Below are positions 35,860 through 47,944 of a stretch of DNA of 64,000 nt, piece after piece. The notes below the pieces were generated by a model, which saw only the letters and a list, made by a program, of their open reading frames with translations, did no database searches and was not told the DNA's origin. The DNA comes from Catenaria anguillulae PL171 (taxonomy: Eukaryota; Blastocladiomycota; Blastocladiomycetes; Blastocladiales; Catenariaceae): positions 1-64,000 of the forward strand of contig MCFL01000130.1 of assembly GCA_002102555.1 (NCBI GenBank). The letters run 5' to 3'. Each line of letters starts with the position of its first letter. The stretch's first letter is position 1. The translations under genes and the position numbers were made by a program.

Positions 35860-37288
35860 TCAATTGACCTTGCCCAACTCAATCTTCCTCGCCAACGCCC
35901 GTTCTGTCCGATAGACTGCCGCATCAATCATGCTGGCAACCGTAATGACGCCACCGACCACGGCACACACGCTCGTCAAGAAGGTCATGAAAGACTTGCG
36001 GGTCTCGACCATGACCACACGCATGGGCGAAATGTCAAAGTTGAAAAAAAGACCAGGCAAGGCCACGTGGCTGATCCCGCCGGGACCGCTGACATCGCGC
36101 GCGTGCTCGGTGACGCTGTATTGGTTGGTTTTGGTGATGGATTGGTTGAGGTGGTGGTAATCTGTGCCAACGACTGTGAATGCCAAAGTCAGGTGAGCAT
36201 CCTATCCGAAACGAGGGCGGGATGAGATGAGGTCAACAAGGCGGACAAACAAACCTTTGAGAAAGTACTGGACAAGGTGGCTGTGTCCGTTCAACACATT
36301 GAGTTGTGTGCCGTCCAATGGATTTGGCGGCATGCCAGGAACGGGAGGGCCGAATCGCAGGTAGTGGATTTCGTGGGTAAAGTCGAATTGGCGGTTGAGC
36401 AAAGTCATCATGTCGTGAATGTGCCCCTGCCCTTGCTCGAATGAGCGGCCGGGTGCAAAGTGGCTATGGTCATGATCATCAAGGTCAGCAGGTGTGTTGA
36501 AATGAGGAGACGGTGGATGTGACCACGTACAAGTTGCCAGCGACTTTGTTGACAGACAAGTGTCCGTGCAAGTTGCATCCCTCGGCTTCCTGCGCCTTGA
36601 GCTTGTCGACGTATCCCTCCCGGACGCACTACAAGAGTGGCAAGCTCTGGTAATCAGATCGCTTCCTCTGTTTGCCAGAATGTTCACACAAACGCACCTG
36701 CTCCATGTTTTCAACGCCGGTAAACGACCATCCCTTCCTAGCATACGCATCCTCAATATCTTTGCAAGTGTAGCAACACCCGCCCGACCCCGCGGGCGCA
36801 TCTGCGCCATAGCATGACCCGCACTTCTTCTCCACCTTGGCGGCTTCCTTGGCCGCGGCACCCTCCTTTTTGACCTTTTCCAAATCCGCCGCCTTCAACG
36901 CCCCGCCCACCTTACCCTTTTCGGGCACCGCATCCACCACGGACTTGCCCGATGCATCGAGCCGGACCTTGTAAATGTCGTGGCTGAGATCATTCAAGTC
37001 ATGGTGCTCGCCCGCAACGTCCATCACGTCCAAGCTGAGCAGCACGCACGGGATCTTTGGCAGCGTGATGTTGAAGTAAATGTCCATCTTGGCTTTTCGT
37101 GCCGAGTCGACCAGCAATCGTGACTCGCGCACGGGCGTCATGTACTCGATCCATTCCGACACGAGCAGCAGCAGGATCAGGGCGCCGGCAATCACGGTGA
37201 GCAGGCCGCCCGATTTGGTGCGGATGCGGAAGTCGTCAAGCGTTTTCGCAAATCCGTCAAAGCGGTGCAGGGCAGATTTGGCCGACAT
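35860..37288 (-). CDS. ERV46: Erv46/ERGIC3-type COPII vesicle protein
   Basis: Membrane protein that cycles between ER and Golgi with Erv41 and acts as a retrieval receptor. Exons 36698-37288, 36531-36628, 36255-36463 and 35860-36173 join in frame to 403 residues, close to family length. The N-terminus has the conserved FDGFAKTLDDFRIRTKSGG before TM1 (LLTVIAGALILLLLVSEW). The lumenal domain has CGSCYGAD and CCYTCKDIEDAY, then the EGCN..G.L.VNKVAGN / FHFAPG blocks. TM2 (SVCAVVGGVITVASMID) precedes a short cytosolic tail ending KIELGKVN. Gene start: first ATG before the conserved block. Confidence 0.93.
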
Positions 37289-38308
37289 GGCGATGATTGA
37301 CGGCGGTGGCGGTGGCAAGGGCGCTCGGGGTTGGTCGCTTTGGTCGCTGGGGGATTGATTGGACTGGATGCGGGTGGAGGATGGATCTGATCGGGAAGTG
37401 GTTGCATTGAGCACATTCCCTCATTTAAATTCATTGCACATTGGATAAGAGAGGGAGCTGCTAGCCTACTATTTTCTGTCTGTCGCTTGGTTGAACTCGA
37501 TGGCAGTGGCATTGGCACGAGAGACACGTTCACGTGCGCTCACGCTTGACGGCAAGGTTGGTGGGCCAAAAACACCAAGTGGAGAACAACAAGATGCAAA
37601 GAAAGAGAAATGAACATGAATGATAAAAGCATGGATCGATTGTATATCACATGAATAAAGCGACGAAATGCACCTGGGCAAACATTAAATGGTATTGACG
37701 GGTGGCAGAAATGGACAGAGGGGAGGTAAAGAGGGGAAGGACGCCTGCCGGAGAGCTTCGCGCCAGGACATGGATCACAGAATCGTGAGGTGAGAGGAAA
37801 TGCGAAGGAGTGAGCAGCCAGGGGAATGCTGGGCGATGCCATGGTGAGCAGAGGCGATGGGGCTTGGAAAAGATGATATATAAGGCATGTGTAGCAAGAC
37901 ATGAGCAAAGAAGAGAGGGGATATTGGAGGATCAGGAGATCAAAGTCACTCGGCAACGAAAAACAAGTACACAAAACAAAACAATGACGTAACGATAAAT
38001 AGTGACGAAAGCTAAAACGGAAACTAAGGGGAACTGTGAAAAACATGAAGGGATCAAAAGCAGTAACAGGTATGTGTGTGCAACGACGGGAAACCAAAAA
38101 AAAAAGAGGAAAAACAGTGCATGATGGGGGCCAATAATGTGGAAAGAAAGAACAGGCGACACAAGAAAGGGTGGGAATCAAACACACATCTGGCGCCAAT
38201 AGAGGCGGCCATGGAATGCCAAGAAAATGAATCTACACCCGAGAATGAAGGAACTGGCTGCGAAATGAAAGCGCGATGGAATAAATAAATGGAATGCAAG
38301 GCGCACAA
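37289..38308. other. Purine-skewed intergenic / probable long 3' UTR
   Basis: About 1 kb between two minus-strand genes. From about 37560 to 38290 the plus strand is strongly purine-rich (pyrimidine-rich on the gene strand). A minus-strand frame of 219 codons runs through it but is Ser/Leu/Phe/Pro-rich as expected from composition and lacks conserved motifs. The region is best read as the 3' UTR of the Myb-like gene plus the Erv46 promoter. Confidence 0.5.
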
Positions 38309-40610
38309 TTACATGGCGTCGTTCAAGCCCGTGTCATGCTGAGCGCTGGACTGCGACGCGGTAGTCGCCTGATGGGCTTCTTCCGGCCAAGAATCAGTGC
38401 GGGTAGCTGGGGCTTGCCCTTGGGACCCGTCGAGCTGCTGATCCGCTGTGATTGGCGGGTTCGCATGAACGCACCCCGGGCTATTAAGCACGGGCAAGGG
38501 TGCAAACGTTAAGAGTGGATCAGTCGTGGTTGGCGGTGCTTGTCCACTGGGCTGTACGAAATGAGCCGAGTTTGGCGTGGCAGTAAATTGCGATTGGTTT
38601 GGGTGAGCAAGCGACGTCGAATGCATGGCAAACATGCCCGAAGGTGGCGATCCATGGGCAAACTGCTGTTGCACGAGGGGCGGTTGCTGCTGGGCGGCGG
38701 CAGGTTGGCTTGGCATCAGTTGAGGATTCTGACCAGGGAAGTACTGCGGTTGCATTAATGTCGAGTGCGGCTGCGGCTGCAGCTGACCGAGTTGGAACTG
38801 TTGCATGTGACTTGGCGGAGATGCAAGCATGAGCTGGTGCATGGGGCTCGTCGGGGTCGTCGGACTCGGCGAGGGAAACATGTTTGGGTCAAATCCGGCG
38901 TGAGTTGGTGAAGGCTACATGTCAAATGGCCGAGAGGCGTGATGGGTTGATGTGAGCGTTTCGCCTCGGATTCGATTCTGAAACCACAAGAAAAGTCGCA
39001 CCTCGCCCGCCGCGTTCGCTCGGCCCATGACCTCGCCGAGATACTTTTTCTTTTGCCACAACGCATGCTTTTGGTGAACAGTATTGATTTTACCTGAGAA
39101 CCAGAATAAGTCAGATACCGTATGAGCGGAAAACAAGCGAGTCACAATGGAAAAGAAACGGACCTCGAATCTGCTGCTTGGTAAACAAGATTCCAAACTC
39201 ATCCTTGAGCCTTTCGCGAATCTGCCCGTACAGCTTTGACCGTTGCGTCATTGGCCACTCACGGTAACTCGGATGCTGCGCCAGGATGCTCATGAGCAAA
39301 TTGGTCTGATCGGGTTGCCACTTGTACCCATGGCATGCCGTTTGCGGTGCCGCCGCAACGCGTGTGATGGGAGGAGCCGAGATGGGCGCGGCCGGCGATG
39401 ATGTTGCTGTTGGCGCGAGCGCTGCTGCACTTGTCACGGTGGATGATGATGAAGCAGACACGTTTGACGACTCGGTTGGGTCGAGCAGCTCCGATGCCGG
39501 GGTCGAAGGAGACATTGGGACCGAGACAGCTGGTTGCGGAACAGGAGAGTGTGACGAGGATCCGGGTCGTGAGAAATGCGACGAGTCGGACGAGAAGCGC
39601 CGCAAAGCAGATGCGGCCAATGCTTGTTGTTGCTGCTGATGCTGTGCGGCTTGCATGATGTTTGGACCAAGGAACACAGGCGGACCCATTTGCCCCTGCG
39701 CAATCATCGATGGGCCGGGAAAAGCACCAGGGATCGCGGACGGCTGAAACTGCTGTGTCTGCACATTGTGCGCGCGCTGTGTCGACATCGAGCCAACCTG
39801 GTGTTGCTGTTGCTGGCGCTGCTCAAATGAGGCTGCAGCCATGATTGCCGACTGGTGGTGCTGATGCTGGAGAAGGCGTTGCTGTTGCTGGAACAGATAC
39901 ATTTGTTGCTGCATTTGCGCTGATGTGTACGCCGAGAGTGGAACGGCCGGCTGCTGTTGCTGGAATGGCTGCTGTTGTTGAAATGGCTGCTGGTGGATTT
40001 GCTGATGCTGCGGCACACTGTGCAAAGGCTGTGCGGCGGCTACCCCGAGTGAGTTGTTGGACATGAAGAGCGGGTATGGTGGTGATGACAATGATTGCGT
40101 GGCAAGCGAAGCGGATCCGGAGCCGTGAACCGAAGCAGTTGGGGGAGCAGCCGATGGATCCTCGATTTCCGAAAAGTTGTGAGGCAAACAGGACCCAGGA
40201 ATCGACGCTTGATTGGGAAATGAAAGGCCAAAATGATTTGTCGTCGGCAGCGAGCTCGTTGAAGTGATTGAGGCATCCAACGTCGGGGATGAAAGCGGAT
40301 TATTCGATGCAGAGATCGCCTGCCCCGTGGTCGAATCAAGCATCAGATGTGACGAGAGCATGGTAACAGATCCAGCAGCTGCCGGAATCATAGGCGGAGA
40401 CCCAAACACGGATTGGACACCATCGGCGGCCGTCGGGGCGCCCTCACTACTAGACGACGCAAGTAGCATGGTCGACGCTGGTGCAGAGGTCGTAGCGAGC
40501 GCTGCAGAGAGGCTGCTGGGATGGGAATCAATACCCGGCGCGCGAATTGCCCCGTCCAAAGTGGACGCGCTGAGCGGAGGGGAAGTGTGGGTGTCTGGTG
40601 TGGGGATCAT
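38309..40610 (-). CDS. Gln-rich protein with Myb/SANT-like DNA-binding domain
   Basis: Probable transcription regulator, 714 residues in three exons (39164-40610, 39002-39093, 38309-38914; sum divisible by three). The N-terminal two thirds are Ser/Pro-rich then Gln-rich (many short Q runs from CAG/CAA). Near residue 440 a Myb/SANT-like fold begins: YKWQPDQTNLLMSIL, YREWPMTQRSKLYGQI, FTKQQI-RGKINTV, then HALWQKKKYLGEVM. It crosses the first intron. The C-terminal exon is again Gln/Pro-rich with FPSPSPTTPTSP. The start is the first ATG (MIPTPDTHTS). Poly-Q activation-type regions around a single SANT-like domain are common in fungal regulators; the target is unknown. Confidence 0.7.
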
Positions 40611-42269
40611 GGTATTTGAGTATGGCGTGCAAAGGACGAACAGCAAAACTAAGGGACCAGCCGTGAAGGCAGCAGCGGCACAAGGCAAGGCGAAATTGAG
40701 CCGTAGTACTGGAGACGTGAATGCGGTGCGAATCTGGACCCTGGATTAGACGCTTGATCTCCTGCCCAACATGGACACGAAGTATGGTGATACGGTGACC
40801 GTGGAGTGGCCGAATCCGTGACCGTCACTGCGTGTAGGTCTGATGAAGAAACGAACGAAGTGAGCGATGTGTTGCAACGAGCGCGTCGTGGCCCGCGGTG
40901 GTGGGTGGTCGGTCGGTCTGGTTGTTGTGCTTCAGCTCGCAGGAGATGGAAGATCGCGTGGCCGCACTTCCGAGTCGTCGATCTGACCTCGACTCGGAGC
41001 TGTCTCGTGTGTCGTCGTCGTCGTGTTGGTGGACAACAGCTGTGTGAGCTTGTACATGTCGATATGCAAAGGCATCAGGACTCGGCAATCGGCATTCTTG
41101 GCGCAGGCGGCAAACAGAGAGAAAACGCGACGTACTGGTACGCAAGAATGATAGGATCTATCAGGGTATACGACGTCGACGACAGGGCCGTGCGTTGATT
41201 TGTGTGGTTGGGTTGGATTGGGTTGGGTTGGGTTGAGAGACAATTGCAAGCACGGAAAACGTTGGCTCAGTTCGTGTCCCTGTCGCTCCAAACCCAGGCA
41301 ATGATTCGATTCAACCGGTCCAAGACGGTGGTGGCCGGCAACAGATCTTTTTACACGGCAATTAGAATTGCCAAGGGTAAGCGGGTGCAAGCCGCGAGCT
41401 GGCTAGGGCAGTTTAAGTAACTGTCGAGTGAGTTTGTACGTGGGTGATGATCATGGACAAGCAGGCCAGTGTCAATGAGGTGCGGGCCAAGAAGAATTTG
41501 AATGGTGGCCATGGGGAGACACTGGACCCACAAGGCAACGAGCGAACTGCGTGTGGATTTCCGCAATCTGCCATGTACGCGAAGCCAAGGGGGCCTGAAG
41601 GAACAACAAGCAAGCGAATGATGAAAATATTCGTCATACCTTGGTGCAAACAATCAATTGAGGGGAGAACAATGCTGCAAGTGATCTAGCGGCGGGGTTG
41701 AGTGCGGACAATTATCACTTGAGGGGTAACCGAGGATGGTTGCGACTCGGTAGATTACCTTCCAAGCTGACCAACTGCGAGCTGTCGCTGTCGTCCAGGC
41801 GAATCAAAAGATTTTTGAGGGAAAGCAAAAGAGGCGGTGGCTTCAGGAGAGACATTGGCACGGCCCGGGAAAGTTGGAAGTACAGGGAGGATGGACCAAG
41901 CCTATTAATATACAGCAGGGGGGTTTGTGTCTGCGTGCACGCCCCCGGATAGTAGCTTGGCAAGCCATGGCTCCGAGGTGATACCGCCTCGGCCCGACTC
42001 AAAGGCCAGGCGCATTTGGTACTGCAGTAAACATCCAAAACCCACTGGATTGCATGAATCCGATCAGGCGACCTGAGCGCAGGTGGAAAACTACCCTGTT
42101 TTCTGCGAGTTTGGGGGCGTCTTTGTGAAGTGTTTTTTTTTTTTTTGCCACAAAAGGCCGTCGGAAGGCGGTCGGACGGCCGCGATTGGCCGGGAGCCTG
42201 CAAACCACTGGCTATACAACTGCGACCTGATGGGGCCTCCATCCATGTTGCTTTCTCCTCGCCCAGAGA
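40611..42269. other. Intergenic, no confident gene
   Basis: About 1.7 kb holding the promoter of the Myb-like gene. It includes a TTGGG pentamer run, a T-run of about 16 at 42129-42146, and short frames of low coding quality. Confidence 0.45.
41203..41236. repeat. TTGGG pentamer repeat
   Basis: Five to six TTGGG units with one TTGGA interruption. Simple G-rich repeat on the plus strand; it could form a G-quadruplex. It is not the usual TTAGGG telomere unit. Confidence 0.8.
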
Positions 42270-42681
42270 TGTCAGATTTGCCCACAGATACTTGGCCAAC
42301 GTTCGCCAAACGCTGTCAACAACCCTTGCTTACATGCTTGGAGCAAGCGTGCCGTCCAGCGCGCTGGCGGAGGCGATTGCAGCCAGGCCGCGGCCGCGGC
42401 CGGTAGCGCTGCTGGTAACGCTAGTGATAATCTGAGCATCTTTTCTATTTTTCCGTGCATATGAATCATGTTTTGAACTTTGACACCCACTGTTTCAGGG
42501 GCGGTTCCAAGTCCAGGGCAATGTCCCCAACCTTGGCCGATGTGAACAAGAAAAGCGCGTTGCGTGTGCAGACGTGTTGTCAGCGAGCTCGGGACACAAA
42601 ATTGAGTCAGACTGCCTTGCCGCCGTCGCCGCGCTTCACCAGTGCGCTCACAGTGTGTCGGCTCGTCGACGGCATTGAGGC
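42270..42681 (+). other. Possible small Cys-containing two-exon gene
   Basis: ATG 42270 begins MSDLPTDTWPTFAKRC. After a possible intron ending CTGTTTCAG near 42499, a GC3-rich frame reads GRFQVQGNVPNLGRCEQEKR and contains DCLAAVAALHQC (Cys-x9-Cys) before TGA near 42681. This recalls small mitochondrial CX9C proteins, but the donor and frame of the first exon are not settled. Confidence 0.22.
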
Positions 42682-43463
42682 CATGCAGACCTTTCTTCTG
42701 TACATTTGTAATTCATGCACGTTCCATGGGCTCCATCCTATCGAGTGTTCATGTTTTCATCGAGCTCGAGTTGGTCACAAGGACGCGACAGAGGAAGACT
42801 TTGACTGATCCTCTCGGCGGTCATTGCTGCCGTTTCCGCACTGAGCCGCATAAATTCATGGAGTAGCCGCGACATGGGTCAAGTATCATGTCTGATGAGG
42901 TGTGCATAGTGATACACCGAGCTGTGCGAGGCGCGTGCAGGTATTGATTTCGCTCGATCATGATGCTGCGAACATCGTCATCCCTCGTGTTGGCGGCTGC
43001 AATTGAAACGATAATAATTCCCACTGCACAATCACATCTTCTGCACCGTCCAGCTTATGTTACTGTCCTTCTTGAAAACTGTCAATGGCTCTATTTTTCC
43101 GACAGGTTGGAATACCAAACACATGGCATCGACAACAGAGAAGATGGACTGTGGGACTTCAAGTGAAGCGGCAATGAGCCAGAGGCTACATGTGTACTAT
43201 ATTCACAAAGTCGGCTATCGAGACTGGGTCACACAGTCCAAGAATACATGAAAGTCGAACTGAAAATCAAAGAGGGGCAAAGAATCGACGGCACAACGTG
43301 CGCCATGCGTCGTCGACCCGAGTCAGGTGGGGTAGTATTGCGGGAGAAAGTGAATAGGCAAAAAGGCAAGAAACAAGAGCGAGTCATTGGTATGGGAAAG
43401 AGCTAAACACAGCGAGTATACACAGCACCGAGCGTCCGAGTGAAAGGCAAAAGTGATTCAAAG
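42682..43463. other. Intergenic, no gene seen
   Basis: About 780 bp with no conserved frame. The part nearest 43463 is probably the 3' UTR of the hydrolase gene. Confidence 0.45.
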
Positions 43464-45981
43464 TCAACGCAAGCACACTTCCTCGTCCTTGGTCCCTTTG
43501 TCCACGTCGTCAACCAACCCAACCACACCAATTTCCTCAACACTTGCGCCTGCATTTCTCGCCGTACGTTGAACCGCGTTCCTGACCTGTGCCCATGTGC
43601 TGAGCGTGTACAGGAACCCACCATGGCCAATGCCGCCAAACACGGTAAACGAGTGCTCCTGCTCGCGCTCGAGGTACCTCTTGACCACCTCCGAGTTGAC
43701 GATCGAGTCAAACTCGGAAAGGAAGATGGCGAGCCGGCCCGTTGGGTTGGTAGCCGAAGGCGGCGCGGACGAGCGTGGTGGAAATGCGAGTGTTGACTGA
43801 GTCGCCGGTTCAGCCAGAGCCAGAGTAGGGTTTGTGAGCGCTGACGAAGACCGCTTGCGTCGCAACTGCCGACTCGATTTGCGCTTGGTCAACCCACCAC
43901 GCCGGCTCACGTCTCCCGCGACGACTGGAGTCGCCGATGCTGCGACCCGCGGATCGGCCGCCGACGCGGCGGGTATCGCCGCATCCACGATCCCATCCAG
44001 CACCTTCCACTGACTTTTCCAAATAACGTTCTCAAACCACCAAAAGTGCCGGTACAAGTAATTGCTGACGTTCGGGTCGCGTCCAGCAAAGTACCGGATA
44101 AACAACTGAGTCCACGTTTGTGGCGTCTTGTACACAAAATTGTGTGCCACGTCAAAGAAGCACAGCCCAAACGAAATGGGGTCCACGAGCACAGCAGAGT
44201 CGACCACGTGCGCCATCGTGTCTGGATCCTTGATGGCCCAGGATGCAAGCGAGGTACCGAGCGAATGACCCACCATGGTTGCGCGCGGAATTCGGTACGT
44301 TGCCCAGGTCGATTGCAAGAAGTGGTTGAGGGACGTGGGCGAGGGCGGGCGCGAGGGGAAGAGTCGGATCGACACGCAGGGTACGTGCAGAAAGATGACG
44401 GGCCGGCATGTTGTCCAGTATGTGTAGAGAGCCCAGGGGAGGTAAGGGACCATGCCGACGCCCAGACCGTGCATGAAGAGGACTGGTTTTTTCGTGGAGC
44501 TCGTGGAGGTAGATCGGCGGGCAAAAGAACTGGGTACGTGGAGGATCATGTCACCGTCGGGCGAGTAAATGTTGGTATAGCCCAATAGGCGGAAGAGAAG
44601 GATAATGGATAGGTTGAGAAGAGTCATAAACTGGCAGCAGGACAATCAAGTCAGTCGCGGAATCATCGGGCAAGCTTGCAAGAAAGAGAAAACATACTGT
44701 GTAAAACAACCCGCCTCTCCATTTGACGCGCTTCTCATCCAAATTGAGCTTGATACACTTGACTTCTGGATTGTAGCCCTTGGCCAACGTGATACCGGTC
44801 TCTTCCTCGACATAATCCACCATCTCGTCCAACTCGCGCTCCTCATCCAGGTTCATTTCGGCAACGTTCATGTTGAAAAACGCCCACGCAAACCACTCCT
44901 TCAAGTTATCATGCTTGATGTCACATGGATTCGCTCCAAAGAACCACCCAGAAAGGAATGTGCCGACATGTGGGACAATGTAATAGGGCTGGCCGGATGC
45001 ACTCGGTAATGGACGCGATGCGCGCAGCAGAGCCCTGCCCGTCGACGTGGACACGCTCGGATGCGCGGCCGTTGCACTCGCGTATGGGGACGCTGCGAGC
45101 GGATACGGCGCCCGCTCCTTGTCCTTTGCAAGTGGCCCCGCATACGGGTGGAAGGCGTGCACAGCCTCGGTAAGGGCATGCCAGCGCGCACCAGAGTCCG
45201 AGTGCGGGTACAGGTTGGGTTGGTCAAAGAACCGGTCGAGCGCGAGGCGGTGTGGGTACACGAGCATGAGCGACAAGAACACTTCGGCACCGGCAACAAG
45301 TGTGGCAAATGTCAAAGGCACGGGTAAACCCCAGACGCCAGCGGATCCCCATCGAGCGTAGCACGCATATGCGAGCACGGGCAGCGCAAGCGATGCAATC
45401 AGCGTGCACCACCTCAACGCAAATGCGGCGGCGTAGACCGAGGCATAAAGGACGCGAGCAGTCAGTGACGAGTCCCACGGGTCGATGGGCGCCTTGGCAT
45501 TGATGTCGGTAGGGTCGTAGTAGATGGGAAGTGGGCCAACCTGCTGGTCTTGCGAGAGCGCCATTGAGGTGCGGGTAGGAGTGGGCGGAACGCATTTGGC
45601 ACAGAAGCAGTAGGTTGAAGGCATTTTGCGAAGGCCGGGCACAGGGATGGCGTCATTCTCGATGTAGGTATCGGCCCCGACATGGTCAGAGCCATGGTGC
45701 GGAGGAGTTGGGCGGAGCGGAGGTGAGGATGGCGGGGATGAGATGACGCTTTCGTTGGAGCGAGTCGACGAGGATGCCGATGGGGCCGACGACGAGGACC
45801 TCGATGAGGACGTTGAGCTTGAAATCGATGAAGATGACGAATCCGATGACACTGCTGCGGTGCTGGGGAGATTGAGCGTCAGTCCGCTGTCCCTGCGCTT
45901 GCCATTGTCATTGCGGTTGCCAGCTGAGCGGCGGCGGCGGAGCAGTGGCGATAATTGCGGGTCGGGCGAGTCCAAGAGCAT
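43464..45981 (-). CDS. Membrane alpha/beta-hydrolase-fold protein
   Basis: Probable lipase/esterase-like enzyme, 816 residues in two exons (44698-45981, 43464-44630). The N-terminus is disordered (Ser-rich) with one CFCAKC motif; then come two or three membrane spans (SVYAAAFALRWCTLIASLAL, PLTFATLVAGAEVFLSL). The C-terminal half has the hydrolase set: oxyanion FMHGLGVG, nucleophile elbow GHSLGTSLA, acid SEFDSIV, and His in GGIGHGGFLY. ATG 45981 is the first Met in frame; the open frame extends upstream only through non-ATG codons. The layout matches large fungal AB-hydrolase-1 proteins of unknown substrate. The intron (44631-44697) lies just before the hydrolase part. Confidence 0.85.
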
Positions 45982-47944
45982 TTGCGAGTGTGAGCCTTGA
46001 GTTAAGCTCTTCGACGGATGGATGGATGGACGGCGGGTCAATGGCAGGTCGATGGCAGATGGCGATCCAGTGTTGGACGGATGGAGGTGGGAGCCGGCTT
46101 CTAGCTTTACTACGTCTGTAGGCAGTGTGTTTGATCTGTTTGCTTCAAGTGTTACGGCTAGCGCTGCATTGCATGGACTACTACGGATGTACTGCAACGG
46201 TCGACGAGAGATTTATGTAAAGAGGGGAATGCTGCGTTTATGGCAAACGGTCGCTGTTGGGGAACGGTTGCCGAATCAGCCGGTATTCAAATACAACATC
46301 ACACTTTCCTTGTTATCGGCACAATTTCATTCATCATTCTTTCTCCACGCCCTTCTTGAGCGTCAACCCTGGCATGGTTTCGAAGTCCCGCGGTCACGGC
46401 TTTGAACCTGATGGTACATAAGGTTTGTCAATGTCGACCCAAAGCGCCACGTCGGTGGCCCCCTCACCCTCTCAGTATTCCACATCCATGGTGGGCATGG
46501 GAAAGTAGCGAGTACTTACTTCCAGACTTGCCCCATGTCCCAGCACAACCTCGACCGACCTCCACAGGGCCGTTCGCCGACACTTGAATCGTGAATCCGA
46601 CAGGACACAGTCGACGAAGAGGTCCAATGGACCCAGTCAATTGGGCGATGAGCCTGGCCGCAGAGCCAGAGAGCGGACAAATTTTCACACTTGTGCACAT
46701 GTACACAAGTCTTTGGCTCCCATGATCTTGCGTCAAACATTTGTGAGGCGTGTGTCTGACGTCAACCGTCGAAGACACGTCAGACTGATGTCCGCAACAC
46801 ACAACGCGTGCATGTGCATGATTGCTTGGCCGGGTTTTAGTGTTTGGTGGGGTAAAGACGGTTACATTGATCTGCGTGCTTATCGAATCATGAGGCATCG
46901 TTAAGACGAGTGACACCAACAGGTCCCGCGGCAGTCTTCCCACCACTGCAATGCATCCTCAAGTCCGCGGTGCCCATCGGTGCCCATTAACTCAAGCGCT
47001 TGACAAATCACTCCAACACCACTTGGCTCCGATTCAAATAGCTCTCGTGCAAAAGCGTCGACGGAAGACAAGGAGAAAGCAATGAATGGCGAGAAACATG
47101 GTCCAGGACAGCCGCATTTGCTTGCCAACATTGTTAATCGAACTTGAATGCGCGCTCAATGCGACCGAGCTGGCATCCCAATCAGTGGGACAAAGTCCAG
47201 ATTGTTGGACAAGACATTGCGAGGGAGGATGATGTGCGGCACGAATGATTACTCGTCAAGTCCAAATCATGATCCTGGGCTTTGGTACTTGTAACGAGGC
47301 TGTGGAATCTGTAGCCTTGAATTCAAAAGACTTCGGCTCATAACGGGATTGTCGTTTTGCACAGAAAGCCTTTGATTGATCCGCCAGCATTGCTGCACGT
47401 ACGACATGCCAACTTTTGCTGAAAACTTGTCCAGCAACCCAGCATGTTTCCGAAATCATCGGAACTCGTCAAAAATCGGCCGACCTTGACCATTGGCTTG
47501 CTTGGCCCATGCACCCCATGAAATCCAGCAAGGAATTGTCGCCTGCGAGACTCAAACACTTCATGTCGACTTGAGGGAGCTGGATGAGGGCCGCTTGAGT
47601 CAGGTAAGGCGCAATCGAGCGAGGAAAAGTGTGGAGAGGGTTGGTGATGGCCAAGCAGTTGGCGGCAGAGGCGTTGAATCGAAGCGGCTGGCAAGGCTGG
47701 CAGCGGATAGCCATGCACTTGAATCATGGATTGCTCAGGCATGTGAAAATATCGCATGTGCGTTCTTTCATTGGGGCATTTTTGGCTGACCGAGAGTGGA
47801 GAAGAGTTGAGGGACAACGTGCGATCAAGTTCAAGTAAATCATGAAAACAAGGGTACATCATCGAAAAAAAAATATCGCGGCACTGCAAAAACATCACGA
47901 CAGATACGGATCGATCCCTCGTCGGCCTCTCCATACACATCTAC
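45982..47944. other. Intergenic with possible minus-strand gene remnants
   Basis: Nearly 2 kb without a confident gene. Minus-strand pieces look protein-like: 46901-47131 (FARELFESEPSGVGV.., ending DALQWWEDCRG) and 47469-47714. The LQWW pattern recalls divergent ankyrin/F-box families expanded in zoosporic fungi, but no continuous model can be built. Confidence 0.3.

Noticed and set aside
37540..38199. Minus-strand open frame of 219 codons
   Set aside because: Composition-driven (pyrimidine-rich strand), no conserved motif, and it sits where the 3' UTR of the Myb-like gene is expected.
47338..47940. Minus-strand open frame of 200 codons
   Set aside because: No motif and mixed quality; parts overlap other protein-like fragments in different frames, so no single gene model is defensible.
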